Below, in pieces: positions 15,675-25,182 of a stretch of 64,000 bases of DNA. The notes beneath the pieces were generated by a model. That model was not told the DNA's origin. It made no database searches and saw only the letters and a list, made by a program, of their open reading frames with translations. The DNA comes from Actinomycetales bacterium. Lineage in GTDB: Bacteria > Actinomycetota > Actinomycetes > Actinomycetales > Cellulomonadaceae. The DNA lies in contig JAHLLI010000010.1 of assembly GCA_020444245.1 (NCBI GenBank), positions 104,095 to 168,094 of the forward strand. The letters run 5' to 3'. Position 1 is the stretch's first letter, and each line of letters begins with the position of its first letter. A program made the position numbers and the translations under genes.

Positions 15675-17125
15675 CCTCCGACATCCTGACCGTCGCCGAC
15701 CAGGCCGCGTCGGCGGGCTTCGACGACCGCAACCGTCGCGCGTGCCTCCGGGTCGATCTGGCGACCGCGGGCGGCGGCAAGCACGCCGCGCAACTCGTCC
15801 TGATCGGCGAGCAGCCGGCTACCGCCCTTGCCGTCGATGCACCGGTGCAGGTCGGCGATGATCGGCGGGCTGTTCTCGGCCAGCACCAGAGCGCGGCGCT
15901 CGGCGAGCTGTCGGATCTCGGCGGGAGTCATGATCGCGATGTCCTCTCCGGTCGCCTGCCGGCCGCCCATCTGCCCGGTCTGCCAGCTGGTGCGTGCCAC
16001 CCGCACCTGACCGAGGAGGTCGGAGATCTCCTGGTTGAAGGCGACGTCCTTGGACCCGCCGAACATGATCAGGTTGTTGGTCAGCCCGATCAGGGTGCGG
16101 GCCTCCTGCTCGCCGAAGACCGCCGCCAGCTGGGGCCACGCCTGAGCGGCCCAGATGAAGGCGATCCCCAGAGCCCGTTCGTTAGACATCCTGGTCCGCA
16201 GAGTCGGCAGGGGAGCGGTCGAGGGCAGCTCGTCGAGCACGGCATGGAACGGCGGGCACAACCGGCCCCACCGGCTCGTGTTCGCTACCGCCAGTGCGGT
16301 GTCGAGCACGTGCTCGGCGAACGCGGTCATCAGGGGCGACGCCGAGGCGTAGGGGTCCTCGCGGCCGAGCAGGTAGATCGTGCCGCCGCGGGCGATGACG
16401 TCGGCGACATCGGTCGCCGGCCGGCCCGGACCCGGAACGCACCGCCGCCGGATGTCGGCCTGGAAGAACAGCGCCAGAGCCTGCTGGACGGTGGTGACAG
16501 TGTTGCCTGCCGTGCGGTCGTCGCCGTGAAGTGCTCCGTGCAGCAGGCCGTCCCAGAACGGTGCCGCGTGAGGGTGCTCGCGCAGGATCTCCACGGGTTG
16601 GCTGGCCGCGAGCGGCCGGGCGACCCAGCCCAGCACGTCGTCCAGGGTGCCGCCCGTCAGCGCTGCGGCGTGGAAGTAGCCCTGAAGGACCTTGGCGGCC
16701 TCGGCGGCGTAGAACCGTGCTGCGTCGTCGCGGTGCCCGCCGGCGACGGCGCCCTTGACCGTGCCGGCGGTGAACGCCTTCGCCCGGCGCTCGGCCACCA
16801 GCGGGTCCACGCACCCTCGCACGGGGTCCCACACGGCCTCGGGTAGGCCGGGCACGAGGCCGAACGGGTCCAGCACGACGCCAGGGCGTCCTCCACTGGT
16901 GCGCCTGGTGAAGGAAAGCAGAAGGTCGTCGACCTTGGTCAACGTGGACATGGCCGCGCCGGGTGCGGCCAGCAGTGCGGGGACGAGGAGGTCGAGGGTC
17001 TTGCCGGACCCCTGGGGGCCGATCACCCCGGCGGTCCGGTCCCATGCCACCCACAGCTGGCCGCCGCGCGGTTCCCGGCCGGTGCCCAGCTGCCAGCCGA
17101 CCTCGGCCGGGCGAACGCGCCTCAC
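15671..17125 (-). CDS. Type IV coupling protein, ATPase part (VirD4/TraG-like)
   Basis: A 484-residue cytosolic ATPase of the VirD4/TraD family that feeds DNA to the conjugation channel. Walker A is GPQGSGKTLDLLVPALL, Walker B is FHAVLDELPSTAPLP, followed by the AIWAAQ-like segment FIWAAQAWPQLA and the arginine region EIRQLAERRALVLAENSPP. It lacks the usual N-terminal membrane helices, which are encoded by the preceding gene. GTG start at 17125 overlaps that gene's stop by 4 bases and has a GAGGAGG site. Confidence 0.9.
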   Translation of the reverse strand: MRRVRPAEVGWQLGTGREPRGGQLWVAWDRTAGVIGPQGSGKTLDLLVPALLAAPGAAMSTLTKVDDLLLSFTRRTSGGRPGVVLDPFGLVPGLPEAVWDPVRGCVDPLVAERRAKAFTAGTVKGAVAGGHRDDAARFYAAEAAKVLQGYFHAAALTGGTLDDVLGWVARPLAASQPVEILREHPHAAPFWDGLLHGALHGDDRTAGNTVTTVQQALALFFQADIRRRCVPGPGRPATDVADVIARGGTIYLLGREDPYASASPLMTAFAEHVLDTALAVANTSRWGRLCPPFHAVLDELPSTAPLPTLRTRMSNERALGIAFIWAAQAWPQLAAVFGEQEARTLIGLTNNLIMFGGSKDVAFNQEISDLLGQVRVARTSWQTGQMGGRQATGEDIAIMTPAEIRQLAERRALVLAENSPPIIADLHRCIDGKGGSRLLADQDELRGVLAAARGRQIDPEARATVAVVEARRRGLVGDGQDVGG

Positions 17126-17580
17126 CGGTCACCTCCTCGCCCCGACCGGTACAGGTCGGGGCGGATGATCGACGCGTGCTTGCGTAGCCGAGCACGGCCC
17201 AGCACTGCCTCGGCCTGGGCCTGGGTAGCCATCCCTCGGATCCGGCCCGGTCCCCATCGGTCCATCCCCACCTTGATCGCCACGGCAGACGACGCCAGCA
17301 CCGCCAGTTCGACAACGGCGATACATGTCCACATCAGCCCGGTGGCGGCCGGGTGGGCGACGCCCGTCAGCCCGGCCCCCGCGTGGCCGCCCAGCAACCC
17401 GCCGATGGTGGAGAACAGGTCGGCACGCCCGACGAAGACCCAGCCGTTGCCTGCCAGGAGGTTCGCCACCGATCGGCCGACCTGCAGCCCGAGGACCTGT
17501 GCCAGCAGGAACGCGACGGCGAGCCCCGCGGGGATCTCCCAGGTGAACGGATACGGGTTGGTTCGTCGCGACTGTTGCAT
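17122..17580 (-). CDS. Membrane part of a split coupling protein
   Basis: A 152-residue protein with two hydrophobic regions (EIPAGLAVAFLLAQVLGL and LMWTCIAVVELAVLASSAVA), then a basic cytoplasmic end RGMATQAQAEAVLGRARLRK and IIRPDLY. This last segment is what normally sits between the helices and the VGWxLG start of the ATPase domain in one-piece actinobacterial VirD4 proteins, so the gene appears to encode the N-terminal half of a split coupling protein (inference). Start at 17580 chosen for its GGAGGG site. Overlaps the ATPase gene by 4 bases. Confidence 0.8.
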   Translation of the reverse strand: MQQSRRTNPYPFTWEIPAGLAVAFLLAQVLGLQVGRSVANLLAGNGWVFVGRADLFSTIGGLLGGHAGAGLTGVAHPAATGLMWTCIAVVELAVLASSAVAIKVGMDRWGPGRIRGMATQAQAEAVLGRARLRKHASIIRPDLYRSGRGGDR

Positions 17581-17671
17581 GGAATGCCCTCCACTGTGGT
17601 CCGTCGTCACCAACAAGCGCCCGGGTACTCACGGGCGGTCACCACCGCCGGCGATCCGGCCCGGGTGCGGC

Positions 17672-18757
17672 TCACGCGGACGCGCCCACCCGCCAGATGG
17701 AGAACAGGGGGTGGTCCTCCCAGTACGTGTAGGCGTAGTTGCCGACCCGGTCGCCGCCGGCCTCGATGGTGAGCTTCCGGGCAGGGTCGTAGACGATCAT
17801 GACGTGCCCGATCTGGTTGGGGCCGAGGTAGCTGTCGACGAAGATCAGGTCGCCTGGTTGTTCCTGGCCGAGAGGAACCTGGTACCCGTTCCCGCGGGCG
17901 ACCCAGTCGTGCTGCGCCGCTGCGGTACGCGGCAGGCTGATGCCGATCTGGGCGAAGGCCGCCCGCGTGAACCCCGAGCAGTCCCAGGCGCCGGGCCCAC
18001 TGGCTCCGTAGACGTACGGCTGGCCCACGTGGGCCTCGGCCCAGGTCAGCAGCTGACCGACCGTCGCGTTGGGGATCGCAGCCAGGTCCGGGTTGCCGGC
18101 GCCTCCCGTCCCGCAGCCCGCCGGGTCCCCGGCGATCACCCCGCCGCCGTAGACCTGCGCGTAGTACAGGACATCGTTGACGTACCAGTCGGCGTGGTTG
18201 TAGGCGAACAGCGCGCGGCGGACCCCGTCGGCGCCGCCCGTGGTGACGCCGGAGACGGTGAGGTAGTTCGCGGCGCTCATCGCCGAGTCGGCCGGATCGG
18301 TGATCTCGACCCGTCCGTCGCCGTCGCCGTCGACGCCGTACGCGGCCCAGGTGGCGGGCATGAACTGCATGAGCCCCTTGGCCCCCGCCGAGCTGGTCGC
18401 GGTGGTCCGTCCGTGGCCGGTCTCTTCCATGCCGATCCCGGCCAGCAGCGTCCAGGGCAGGTGGTAGCGCTCGGCCGCCGCGGCGTAGTAGCCCTGGACC
18501 TCGGCGGGGATCGGGAGCGCCGGGTTCCGCAGCGAGGCCAGCCGTGGGGTGCCCGGCTCGGGCAGGGCGAACCCGATGCCGCCCTCGCCACTGGGGTCGC
18601 CTGCATCGACGACCACCTGTCCCGTGGGCGACATCACCGTCGTGCACGTCGCCTGGTAGGCGCCGCCACTGGTCGAAACGATCGCCGCAGTGCCGGCGAG
18701 CATCCCGAGCAGCGGCACCAAGAGCGCTGCGGTCACCACGGTCAGCAACTTGTTCAC
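17672..18757 (-). CDS. Peptidoglycan hydrolase with transglycosylase (SLT) and NlpC/P60 domains
   Basis: A 361-residue secreted enzyme with a signal anchor (LLTVVTAALLVPLLGMLAGT). The lytic transglycosylase domain shows LLAGIGMEETGHGR with the catalytic Glu, SSAGAKGLMQFMPATWAAYG and AYNHADWYVNDVLYYAQ. The NlpC/P60 domain shows the catalytic Cys in GAWDCSGFTRAAF and the His in IGHVMIVYD. Such two-domain proteins open the cell wall for the conjugation channel. It lies between the VirB4 and coupling-protein genes. Confidence 0.93.
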   Translation of the reverse strand: MNKLLTVVTAALLVPLLGMLAGTAAIVSTSGGAYQATCTTVMSPTGQVVVDAGDPSGEGGIGFALPEPGTPRLASLRNPALPIPAEVQGYYAAAAERYHLPWTLLAGIGMEETGHGRTTATSSAGAKGLMQFMPATWAAYGVDGDGDGRVEITDPADSAMSAANYLTVSGVTTGGADGVRRALFAYNHADWYVNDVLYYAQVYGGGVIAGDPAGCGTGGAGNPDLAAIPNATVGQLLTWAEAHVGQPYVYGASGPGAWDCSGFTRAAFAQIGISLPRTAAAQHDWVARGNGYQVPLGQEQPGDLIFVDSYLGPNQIGHVMIVYDPARKLTIEAGGDRVGNYAYTYWEDHPLFSIWRVGASA

Positions 18758-18777
18758 CGGGCGCCCCCCCGTCTGCC

Positions 18778-20295
18778 TCAGGCCGCGCCTTCCAGCGCTT
18801 CGTTGGTCCAGGTCAGAGCCGTCTCTGCGGGGTGCAGGTGGGTCTCGACCTTGTAGGCCCGTTCGCCGACCATCCACAGCGCCCGACCCCGCCGCTGCAT
18901 CGCCCACCCGGTGATGGCGTCGCTGGCTTGGGGGCCCAGGCCGAGCATGGTGTCGAGCTCGGCGGCGACGCCGGCCTTCTGCCCGTGGAGGATCTTCACG
19001 TCGGCCAGGTGCATCAGGTCGCGGGCGATGTTCGCTGCCTGGGAGCCGAGGTCACCGACGGTGAGCATGTCCGAGGGCTTGTGGGCGTTGACCCATTGGA
19101 TGTCGCCGCCCTTGCCCGCCACCCCGCGTGAGAGCCGGAAGTCCTCGTCGAGGGCCTTGACCGCGTCGACCCCGAGGCGCATCACCTTCCACACCTCGTC
19201 GCGGATCACCACCCGCAGGTCCCCCGGGGGTGCGACCTCCCGCATCCCCCGGCCCCAGCTGTTCAGCGCCAGCAGCGCGATACCGATCGCTTCGTCGCCC
19301 AGCGGGGACAACCGGGACAGCGACAGCGACTGGATCGGGGCGTCCCAGTCCACGTCGATGTTGGTGTGGTCGTCGAACAGCCCGGCCAGGACGCCGGACA
19401 CCAGCTGTCCGAGGGCGTTGCGCAGCAGTCTCGTCTCGTCGAGGAACTGCTGGCGGTCGACGAAGCGGCACTGGGCGACGAGGTCGTCGTCCGGCTCGTC
19501 GAGGGCGCGCCAGAGCCTGGGGATCGTCGTCTCCCTCAGCGGCGAGCTGCCCGCCGCGTAGCCGGTCAGGCGCTCGAGCGCGGCTCGCACGACCGCCGCC
19601 TCGTTGGGCCCGAACGGCACCCGCTGGTCGCCGATCCTCTGGCTGCCGACCACGCCGCGCACCAGGTTGAGCCACCGGGTGAACACGACCGCCGACCTGG
19701 ACCGGGCCTCGGACCCGCTCAACCGATCCCAGCCCTGCCCGAGGGGACCGAGGGCAAGGGGATTGACCCGCGCGGGCATGCCAGGACCGAGTGCGATGGG
19801 CGTCACCCCGAAGAAGTGGCACAGGCGCTCGTACTCGTCCTTGGGATCCCCGAGCACCAGGATGCGGTAGCCGAAGTCGGTCATCCGCAACGCGAACGCC
19901 TTCGTGGTTGCGGACTTCCCGGTGCCCGGCTTGCCCATCGTGATGACGTTGGCGTTGGTCACCGGGATCTCGTCGCGCAGCACCCAACCGACCGGGTCGG
20001 CGCAGAACGCGGCGCCGGACTGCACGTCGATGCCCATCTGGGCGCCGGTCGGAGGCAGGCCGGGGCCGGCGATGAACGGCCACAGGGCGGGGGCCTGGTC
20101 GGAGGTCATCTGGTAGGCGGCCACCGGCGGGCGCGCAGCAACCCACCCGCGGTCCGGTTCTCGCAGTCCCCGCACGCCGACGTGGCTGAACAGCCGCGCT
20201 GGCTTGGGCATGGCCACGGCCGGTGCCACCGCGGGGAGGTCGTGACCGAAGTCGGAGAGCAGGTCGGCGACGCCCCGCCCGCGCGGGCTTCTCAC
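18778..20295 (-). CDS. VirB4/TraC-type conjugation ATPase
   Basis: A 505-residue ATPase with Walker A MGKPGTGKSATTKAF, Walker B LRVVIRDEVWKVM and the conserved WVNAHKPSDM segment after the DE pair. VirB4 proteins energise assembly of the type IV secretion channel. The N-terminal domain of longer VirB4 proteins is short here; that part may be supplied by the SCO6880-like neighbour. GTG at 20295 overlaps the preceding stop by 4 bases. Confidence 0.93.
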   Translation of the reverse strand: MRSPRGRGVADLLSDFGHDLPAVAPAVAMPKPARLFSHVGVRGLREPDRGWVAARPPVAAYQMTSDQAPALWPFIAGPGLPPTGAQMGIDVQSGAAFCADPVGWVLRDEIPVTNANVITMGKPGTGKSATTKAFALRMTDFGYRILVLGDPKDEYERLCHFFGVTPIALGPGMPARVNPLALGPLGQGWDRLSGSEARSRSAVVFTRWLNLVRGVVGSQRIGDQRVPFGPNEAAVVRAALERLTGYAAGSSPLRETTIPRLWRALDEPDDDLVAQCRFVDRQQFLDETRLLRNALGQLVSGVLAGLFDDHTNIDVDWDAPIQSLSLSRLSPLGDEAIGIALLALNSWGRGMREVAPPGDLRVVIRDEVWKVMRLGVDAVKALDEDFRLSRGVAGKGGDIQWVNAHKPSDMLTVGDLGSQAANIARDLMHLADVKILHGQKAGVAAELDTMLGLGPQASDAITGWAMQRRGRALWMVGERAYKVETHLHPAETALTWTNEALEGAA

Positions 20296-21800
20296 GCGGC
20301 CCCCTTGCGGGTGAGGCTGACCCCCAACGGGATCACCGACGCCGCGAAGGCCACGTCCTGACTCACGTCCAGGCGCAGGGGTGCGAACCCCGCCCGGCGG
20401 ATCGAGGCGTCGAGCAGTCGCCCGTACTCGGCGATCCTGGCGGTCTTCGCCACCGTGACGGTGCACACCGCGTACGGGCGGACCAGCGCGCTGCCCCGCG
20501 ACAGCTTGGCCTCGCGGCTACGCACCCGGTGCGCCTCGTCACGCAGCCGGGTGGTCTGCTTGACCCCGGCCCGCTCGCGCAGAGCCTGCCCCATGTCGGC
20601 GGCCCACTCGCTGCTCGCCGCGGCGCGCGATGCCCTGGTGCGGGCGAGGATCGGGAAGGCAACCACCAGGCTGCGCCGTTCGCCGGGGGTCGTCGGGGCG
20701 AGCGCCGGGCCCAGGGCGCCGATCACCGCGCCTCTGTCGGGGAGCTTGAGGGTCGCGGACACCGAGTTCCACGCGTCGTGGCTGTAGTGCCGCACGGCAG
20801 CCTCGGCGCCCGACGGGGCCGCCAGAACCCACGGCACCCCGGCGTTGACGCCCTCGCCACGGCTGGCAGCGGCCAGCGCGTCGACGATGGAGGCGCGGTC
20901 CCCTGGGGCGAAGCCGGTGCGGCAGGCGATCGCCAGCTCCTGGCTGGACAACCACGACACGGCGTCCATCCCCATTCCCGCCTTCAACTGTGCCTCGACC
21001 TCAGCCATCACGCCGTAGAGCACCTGGGCTCGGCCCTCGACCCCGCCGCCGGCCTCGCGGGCGGGCCTGGCGATCCGGGTCTCGGGGAGGACAACGGTCA
21101 CGAACGCCTCGGTTCGCACCGAGGCGCCGGTCAGCACGCGTTGCAGGTCGTCGTTGATCGCGCGCGCCGCCACCGGTCCGTCGGTACGCCGGTGCCGGGA
21201 GATCCAGTCGTCGCGCTCGGCGCCGTCGTCCGGGACGGTGCGGACCACGAACAGCAGCTCGTCGATCAGGTCGGTACGTTCGGCCTCGTCGATCAGGTCA
21301 GACAGGCCCTTGCCCATGCGAGCGCGGTCGGCCGCGTCGCGCATGCCCAGCCCCGGGTGCACGACGCGCGCCGTCACCGCCCAGGTCCGGGTCGCGTGGT
21401 TCTGGATGATGGCGATCCGCGCCGCGGCCAGCCCGGTCGGCGGGCCCTCGTGCAGTTCGATGCCGGCGAGCGAACCCGGGAGGTCGGCCACGTCGAGGTC
21501 GGCCGCCTGACCGGCCACGGCCCGGGAGCGCCACCGGGCCCAGCCGGTCAGCCCGCCCAGGGCGAACGCCGCCACCGCGCCGATCCAACCGATCGCCGAC
21601 CGTCCGCGCACCGGAACGACGGTCACGACGGTGACTGCGGCGGAGATCGCCAGGAACAACCCGGCCGAGCCCCACGCCTGGCGTTGCACGGCCCACCACA
21701 CCGGGACCGTCGAGGCTGCGACGACGACCGCCTGCCACCCGGTGAGCCCGAGGAACCAGCCGACGCGGGCCTTGGAGTACTCGTCGTAGACCACGCTCAT
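20292..21800 (-). CDS. SCO6880-family conjugation membrane protein
   Basis: A 502-residue protein with two N-terminal membrane segments (GWQAVVVAASTVPVWW and LFLAISAAVTVVTVVPV, then a further short one) and a long soluble region. The organisation matches SCO6880-type proteins, in which a PrgI/VirB3-like membrane part is joined to the N-terminal domain of VirB4, and which precede VirB4 in actinobacterial elements. Start at ATG 21800 (MSVVYDEYSK) is chosen for its GAGGGAG site; a GTG at 21818 would overlap the upstream stop. Confidence 0.85.
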   Translation of the reverse strand: MSVVYDEYSKARVGWFLGLTGWQAVVVAASTVPVWWAVQRQAWGSAGLFLAISAAVTVVTVVPVRGRSAIGWIGAVAAFALGGLTGWARWRSRAVAGQAADLDVADLPGSLAGIELHEGPPTGLAAARIAIIQNHATRTWAVTARVVHPGLGMRDAADRARMGKGLSDLIDEAERTDLIDELLFVVRTVPDDGAERDDWISRHRRTDGPVAARAINDDLQRVLTGASVRTEAFVTVVLPETRIARPAREAGGGVEGRAQVLYGVMAEVEAQLKAGMGMDAVSWLSSQELAIACRTGFAPGDRASIVDALAAASRGEGVNAGVPWVLAAPSGAEAAVRHYSHDAWNSVSATLKLPDRGAVIGALGPALAPTTPGERRSLVVAFPILARTRASRAAASSEWAADMGQALRERAGVKQTTRLRDEAHRVRSREAKLSRGSALVRPYAVCTVTVAKTARIAEYGRLLDASIRRAGFAPLRLDVSQDVAFAASVIPLGVSLTRKGAA

Positions 21801-21814
21801 GGCATCTCCCTCGC

Positions 21815-23245
21815 TCACAGGGCCGCGACTGCGGCGGCGTCGGCCGAGGCGCCGCCCGCGCCCGCGGCGCCAGCGCCCTGGCCACCTGCGCCTGCCGCGG
21901 GCGCGCCCGGCCTGAGGCCGGCGCCTTGGAACCCGGACGGCACCGGGCCCGACGACGAGGTCGGCCCAGAACCGGTCGAGTCCTCGGGTGCGTCCTCGTC
22001 GGGGCCCGACCCGTTGACGTCCGGGGTGTTGCCATCACCGCCGCGACCGCCTCGTCCCGGGACGTCGGGCACGTAGGTGTTGTGCCCCACGCCCATCTGG
22101 TTGGTCAGGTCGGCGCCCAGGGCCGCGGCCTGCGACCCGATGCCCTGCGCCTTGCCCCACCCCGCGGCGGCGACCTGCCCGACCGCTCCCAGCGCGCCGA
22201 GGAACCCACCCGCCGAGCTCGCGACGCGCTGGTTGGTCGCGGCCTCGGTGGACGCCTCACCCTGGGAGCGTCCGGTGTCATCGCTGCTCGCCGCCGCACC
22301 CGAGGTCCCGGCCGACGCCTGCCCGCGCATCAGCCCGTCCACCCCGCCCTGCGCGGAAAGGCCCGCGCGCATCGCCGCGCCCGAGCTGGTGCCGGGATCG
22401 ACGAACGCCAGCAGCTTGAACAGCGCGAGAGGCGCAAAGCAGCCGATCGCGACCAGAGCCACTCCGGGTACCGCCGTGCCGACGGCGCCCTCAATCGAGT
22501 CCGTCGTTCCGAGCGCGACTCCGGAGCTGGCCTGTGCTCCCAGCCCGAGCATCAACGTCATCAGCACTGGGGTGAACGCGGCGGCGTGGAACCAGCGGAA
22601 GGCCTTCCAGAACCAGGCGCGTCCGGCGTCGGCGACCAGGCCCGCCGCGGCGATCGGGTTGGTCGCGGCCAGCACCATAAGCGCCGCGGCGCGGGTGAGC
22701 ATGACCAGCAGGTGCGCGATGGCGGCGAAGACCAGGAAGAACCCCATCACGCCGAGCACGGTGGCGACGGTGGCCTGGGTGATGTCGGCGGTGGAGAAGT
22801 CCGTCCAAGGTTGCCAGGCGGACATCGCGTCCACGCCGAGCAACGACGACATCAGGGCTCGGGTCAACCCGCCTGCGGCAGCGAGGACGGCCACGCCGTA
22901 GACCACCCAGGCGACCCACACCGCTCCGAACTGACCGGCGCCGAGCAGGGCTCGGGCCAGGCTCTGCCCGTCACGGCGCAACGCGGCCACGCCCAGCTGG
23001 ACCATGAGCATGACCAGGACCAGGGCCCCGGCGATCCAGAACGTCGCCTGGTAGATCCCCGCCATCGGCCCGTTGGCGCGCAGGTCGGGGATGAGGAAGC
23101 TGTCCTCGATGGTCAGTGCGATCCGCAGGAGCCAGAGCCCGGCGTTCCAGATCGCGAGCATCGCGGCGGTCCAACCGTCGGCGACCACCGACGCGGCCGC
23201 GTTGCCCAGCGCGGCGAACGGGTTGACGATGTCCGACCAGTCCAT
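21815..23245 (-). CDS. VirB6/TrbL-like polytopic conjugation protein
   Basis: A 476-residue protein with about six to eight hydrophobic segments in the first 290 residues (for example TFWIAGALVLVMLMVQLG, VWVAWVVYGVAVLAAAGG and VALVAIGCFAPLALFKLLA), then about 190 residues of Gly/Ala/Ser/Pro-rich low-complexity tail. This VirB6/TrbL layout marks the inner-membrane channel component. The tail is probably disordered and faces one side of the membrane. Ten bases separate it from the VirB8-like gene upstream. Confidence 0.88.
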   Translation of the reverse strand: MDWSDIVNPFAALGNAAASVVADGWTAAMLAIWNAGLWLLRIALTIEDSFLIPDLRANGPMAGIYQATFWIAGALVLVMLMVQLGVAALRRDGQSLARALLGAGQFGAVWVAWVVYGVAVLAAAGGLTRALMSSLLGVDAMSAWQPWTDFSTADITQATVATVLGVMGFFLVFAAIAHLLVMLTRAAALMVLAATNPIAAAGLVADAGRAWFWKAFRWFHAAAFTPVLMTLMLGLGAQASSGVALGTTDSIEGAVGTAVPGVALVAIGCFAPLALFKLLAFVDPGTSSGAAMRAGLSAQGGVDGLMRGQASAGTSGAAASSDDTGRSQGEASTEAATNQRVASSAGGFLGALGAVGQVAAAGWGKAQGIGSQAAALGADLTNQMGVGHNTYVPDVPGRGGRGGDGNTPDVNGSGPDEDAPEDSTGSGPTSSSGPVPSGFQGAGLRPGAPAAGAGGQGAGAAGAGGASADAAAVAAL

Positions 23246-23255
23246 GCTTCGCCCC

Positions 23256-24065
23256 TCACCGTCGCCCGTCGTCGTCGCGCCAGTCGAGCCAGCCGGCCTT
23301 GGCGGCCAGGTCCGTCCCGGGCCAGGTGGACGGCGCCTCAGCGGGGGCAGCGCCCGCGCCGATCACCCATCGCCCCGTCTGCCATTGCATGCGGGCGCAG
23401 TGGCCCCACGCCGTGCGCGCCTCGGTCACGACGGTCGCCCGGACGTCCAGTAGGACGCACGCCACGACCCAGTCCGGCCCGTCGGTGCCCTTGATCTGCC
23501 CTGCGACGGGAGTGGCGTGGACCTGGGTGGTGGTGCGGTCGGTGTACTGCCCGGCGGCGCTGCCCAGGAACCCCTGCACGGCCCGCGCGAGTTCCCAGGT
23601 GTCTACCGGTGGGGCGCCATCGGCGGACCACGCGGCGTACACGGCCGTGGTCTCCTCGATCGACATTGCGTCCAGCACGGTGGTGGCGATCGCGGCGAGC
23701 TGGCCGACGGCGCCCTCAGGGGTGCGGGGGAACCCGGTGGGGACCTCGGCCGCTCCGAGCGTGGTCGCGATGGGGACGGCGATGGTGCCGGCCGAAGTCA
23801 GCGACGGCGTGCCGGAGCGGGCGTCCTGCGCGGAGACCTGGAGCATGCCCGCGGCGGCGATCGCGTCGCGGCGGTCTGGTCCCGACGCCGTGTCTTCGAC
23901 GCCCGCCGAGTTCGCCTCGAGATTCGAGGTACCCGACGAAGTCGCGGCCTCGACGACGGCGATGACGAGACCGCCCAGGGCCACCAAGGCCGTCGCGACG
24001 ATCGTCGCCGCGACCGCGAGCAGTCGGCGACGACTCCACGGCCCGTCCTGCTCCGCAGCGGGCAT
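23256..24065 (-). CDS. VirB8/TcpC-like conjugation protein
   Basis: A 269-residue single-pass protein: a cytoplasmic start (AEQDGPWSRRR), one helix (LLAVAATIVATALVALGGLVI), a linker, and an extracytoplasmic domain ending in strand-rich TVVTEARTAWGHCARMQW and GRWVIGAG, typical of the NTF2-like fold of VirB8/TcpC. These proteins hold the secretion channel together. The TGATG junction couples it to the small membrane protein upstream. Confidence 0.82.
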   Translation of the reverse strand: MPAAEQDGPWSRRRLLAVAATIVATALVALGGLVIAVVEAATSSGTSNLEANSAGVEDTASGPDRRDAIAAAGMLQVSAQDARSGTPSLTSAGTIAVPIATTLGAAEVPTGFPRTPEGAVGQLAAIATTVLDAMSIEETTAVYAAWSADGAPPVDTWELARAVQGFLGSAAGQYTDRTTTQVHATPVAGQIKGTDGPDWVVACVLLDVRATVVTEARTAWGHCARMQWQTGRWVIGAGAAPAEAPSTWPGTDLAAKAGWLDWRDDDGRR

Positions 24066-24364
24066 CAGATGCAGCCCGATCCGGTGATGCCGTCAAGCAT
24101 GCTCGGCACGACCATGTAGGCCACGGCGGCGATGAAGACGACCACCACCGAGACCACGCCTGCCTTGCTGGCGTGCGGCATGGAGAACACCCGGCCGGCG
24201 ACGATCGCGCCGATCCCGATGATCACCCCGACGCCGAACAGGATGATCACGCCCCACAGGACGTAGCCGGTGATCTTGTCGGCGTAGGCCTCGGCGCCGG
24301 GCGGCGCGACCGGGCACACCATCGGCAGAACACCGCCCGCGCGGGCGAGGATCGATGCGGTCAT
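24065..24364 (-). CDS. Small two-helix membrane protein of the conjugation operon (VirB2/TrbC-like position)
   Basis: A 99-residue protein: an N-terminal hydrophobic start, then two helices, GYVLWGVIILFGVGVIIGIG and AGVVSVVVVFIAAVAYMVVP. Size and topology are those of VirB2/TrbC pilin-like or related small channel proteins, but no family-specific motif is visible. It is coupled by overlaps to the VirB8-like gene downstream and the ParA-like gene upstream. Confidence 0.8.
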   Translation of the reverse strand: MTASILARAGGVLPMVCPVAPPGAEAYADKITGYVLWGVIILFGVGVIIGIGAIVAGRVFSMPHASKAGVVSVVVVFIAAVAYMVVPSMLDGITGSGCI

Positions 24365-25182
24365 GAGCGTCCCTTCTCCTGTGCCTGCGGGCCGGCGTGG
24401 CCCAAGACGGTGCGCGCGGCTCCCAGGACGGGGCCCGGTAGCGGCCTCGAGTCGATCCCGCGCACCGCGAGATGCCTGTCGACGGGAACCGTCACCAGCC
24501 GTCCCGTTCGATCCAGCTCGCGGCCGGCCGCACCCAGCGCCGCGGCAACAGCCGCCGGCCACCGTCGTCTCGGTGGCCCGAGGACCGCGGCGACACAGCG
24601 GCGCGAGCCGAGCTGGCTCAGCGCTGTCTCCAGGCGGCGCATCCCGGGGATCGTCGCCGTGGTGGCGAGCACTATCGGCGCCGGGCCCGCGACCCGCTCG
24701 CCGACCCAGCTGTCTGTTGCGAGGACCTCGCCAAGGTCCGAGCCGACGTCCAGGACCGTCAGGTCCGCCGAGTCGATCGGGTGAGGCAGCGGACGCCCGC
24801 CAAGGCCGACGTGCGCGTCGCGCGATCGAGCGATCGTCACCTCGCCGCGCCGGCCGAGCGCCCACCCGTTCTCCGTGGCACCAAGCTCTGCGAGGGGCGC
24901 GGCCGCGAGCCCCGAGGACGCTGCCGGGCAGCACTCGAGCACCCGGGCGCGCCCGAACACCGTGGCGATCGCGAGCGCCACCGTCGTGGCTCCGGCCTGA
25001 GGCAGGCACCCGACGACCGGGATCACGGGTTCGGCCGGTTCCCAGTGCGACGAGGTGGGCCGGCGCTGCACGGGCCGCACTCCCGGGCGGGCTCGGAACT
25101 GCCCGTCCTGGATCGCGTGCCAGGCTCGGCGCAGCTCGTCGACGGCCACCGGGCGCGGCGGGGCTGACACGCCCCCGGTCAT
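24361..25182 (-). CDS. ParA/MinD-like protein with a degenerate nucleotide-binding loop
   Basis: A 273-residue protein with a MinD/CpaE-like pattern: P-loop position VVGCLPQAGATTVALAIATV, a following acidic strand LTVLDVGSDLGEVL, and APIVLATTATIPGMRRLE. The two lysines of the deviant Walker A (KGGxGKTT) are replaced (PQAGATT), so ATP hydrolysis is doubtful. In conjugation loci such proteins may place the channel in the cell. Both ends overlap neighbours by 4 bases. Confidence 0.75.
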   Translation of the reverse strand: MTGGVSAPPRPVAVDELRRAWHAIQDGQFRARPGVRPVQRRPTSSHWEPAEPVIPVVGCLPQAGATTVALAIATVFGRARVLECCPAASSGLAAAPLAELGATENGWALGRRGEVTIARSRDAHVGLGGRPLPHPIDSADLTVLDVGSDLGEVLATDSWVGERVAGPAPIVLATTATIPGMRRLETALSQLGSRRCVAAVLGPPRRRWPAAVAAALGAAGRELDRTGRLVTVPVDRHLAVRGIDSRPLPGPVLGAARTVLGHAGPQAQEKGRS

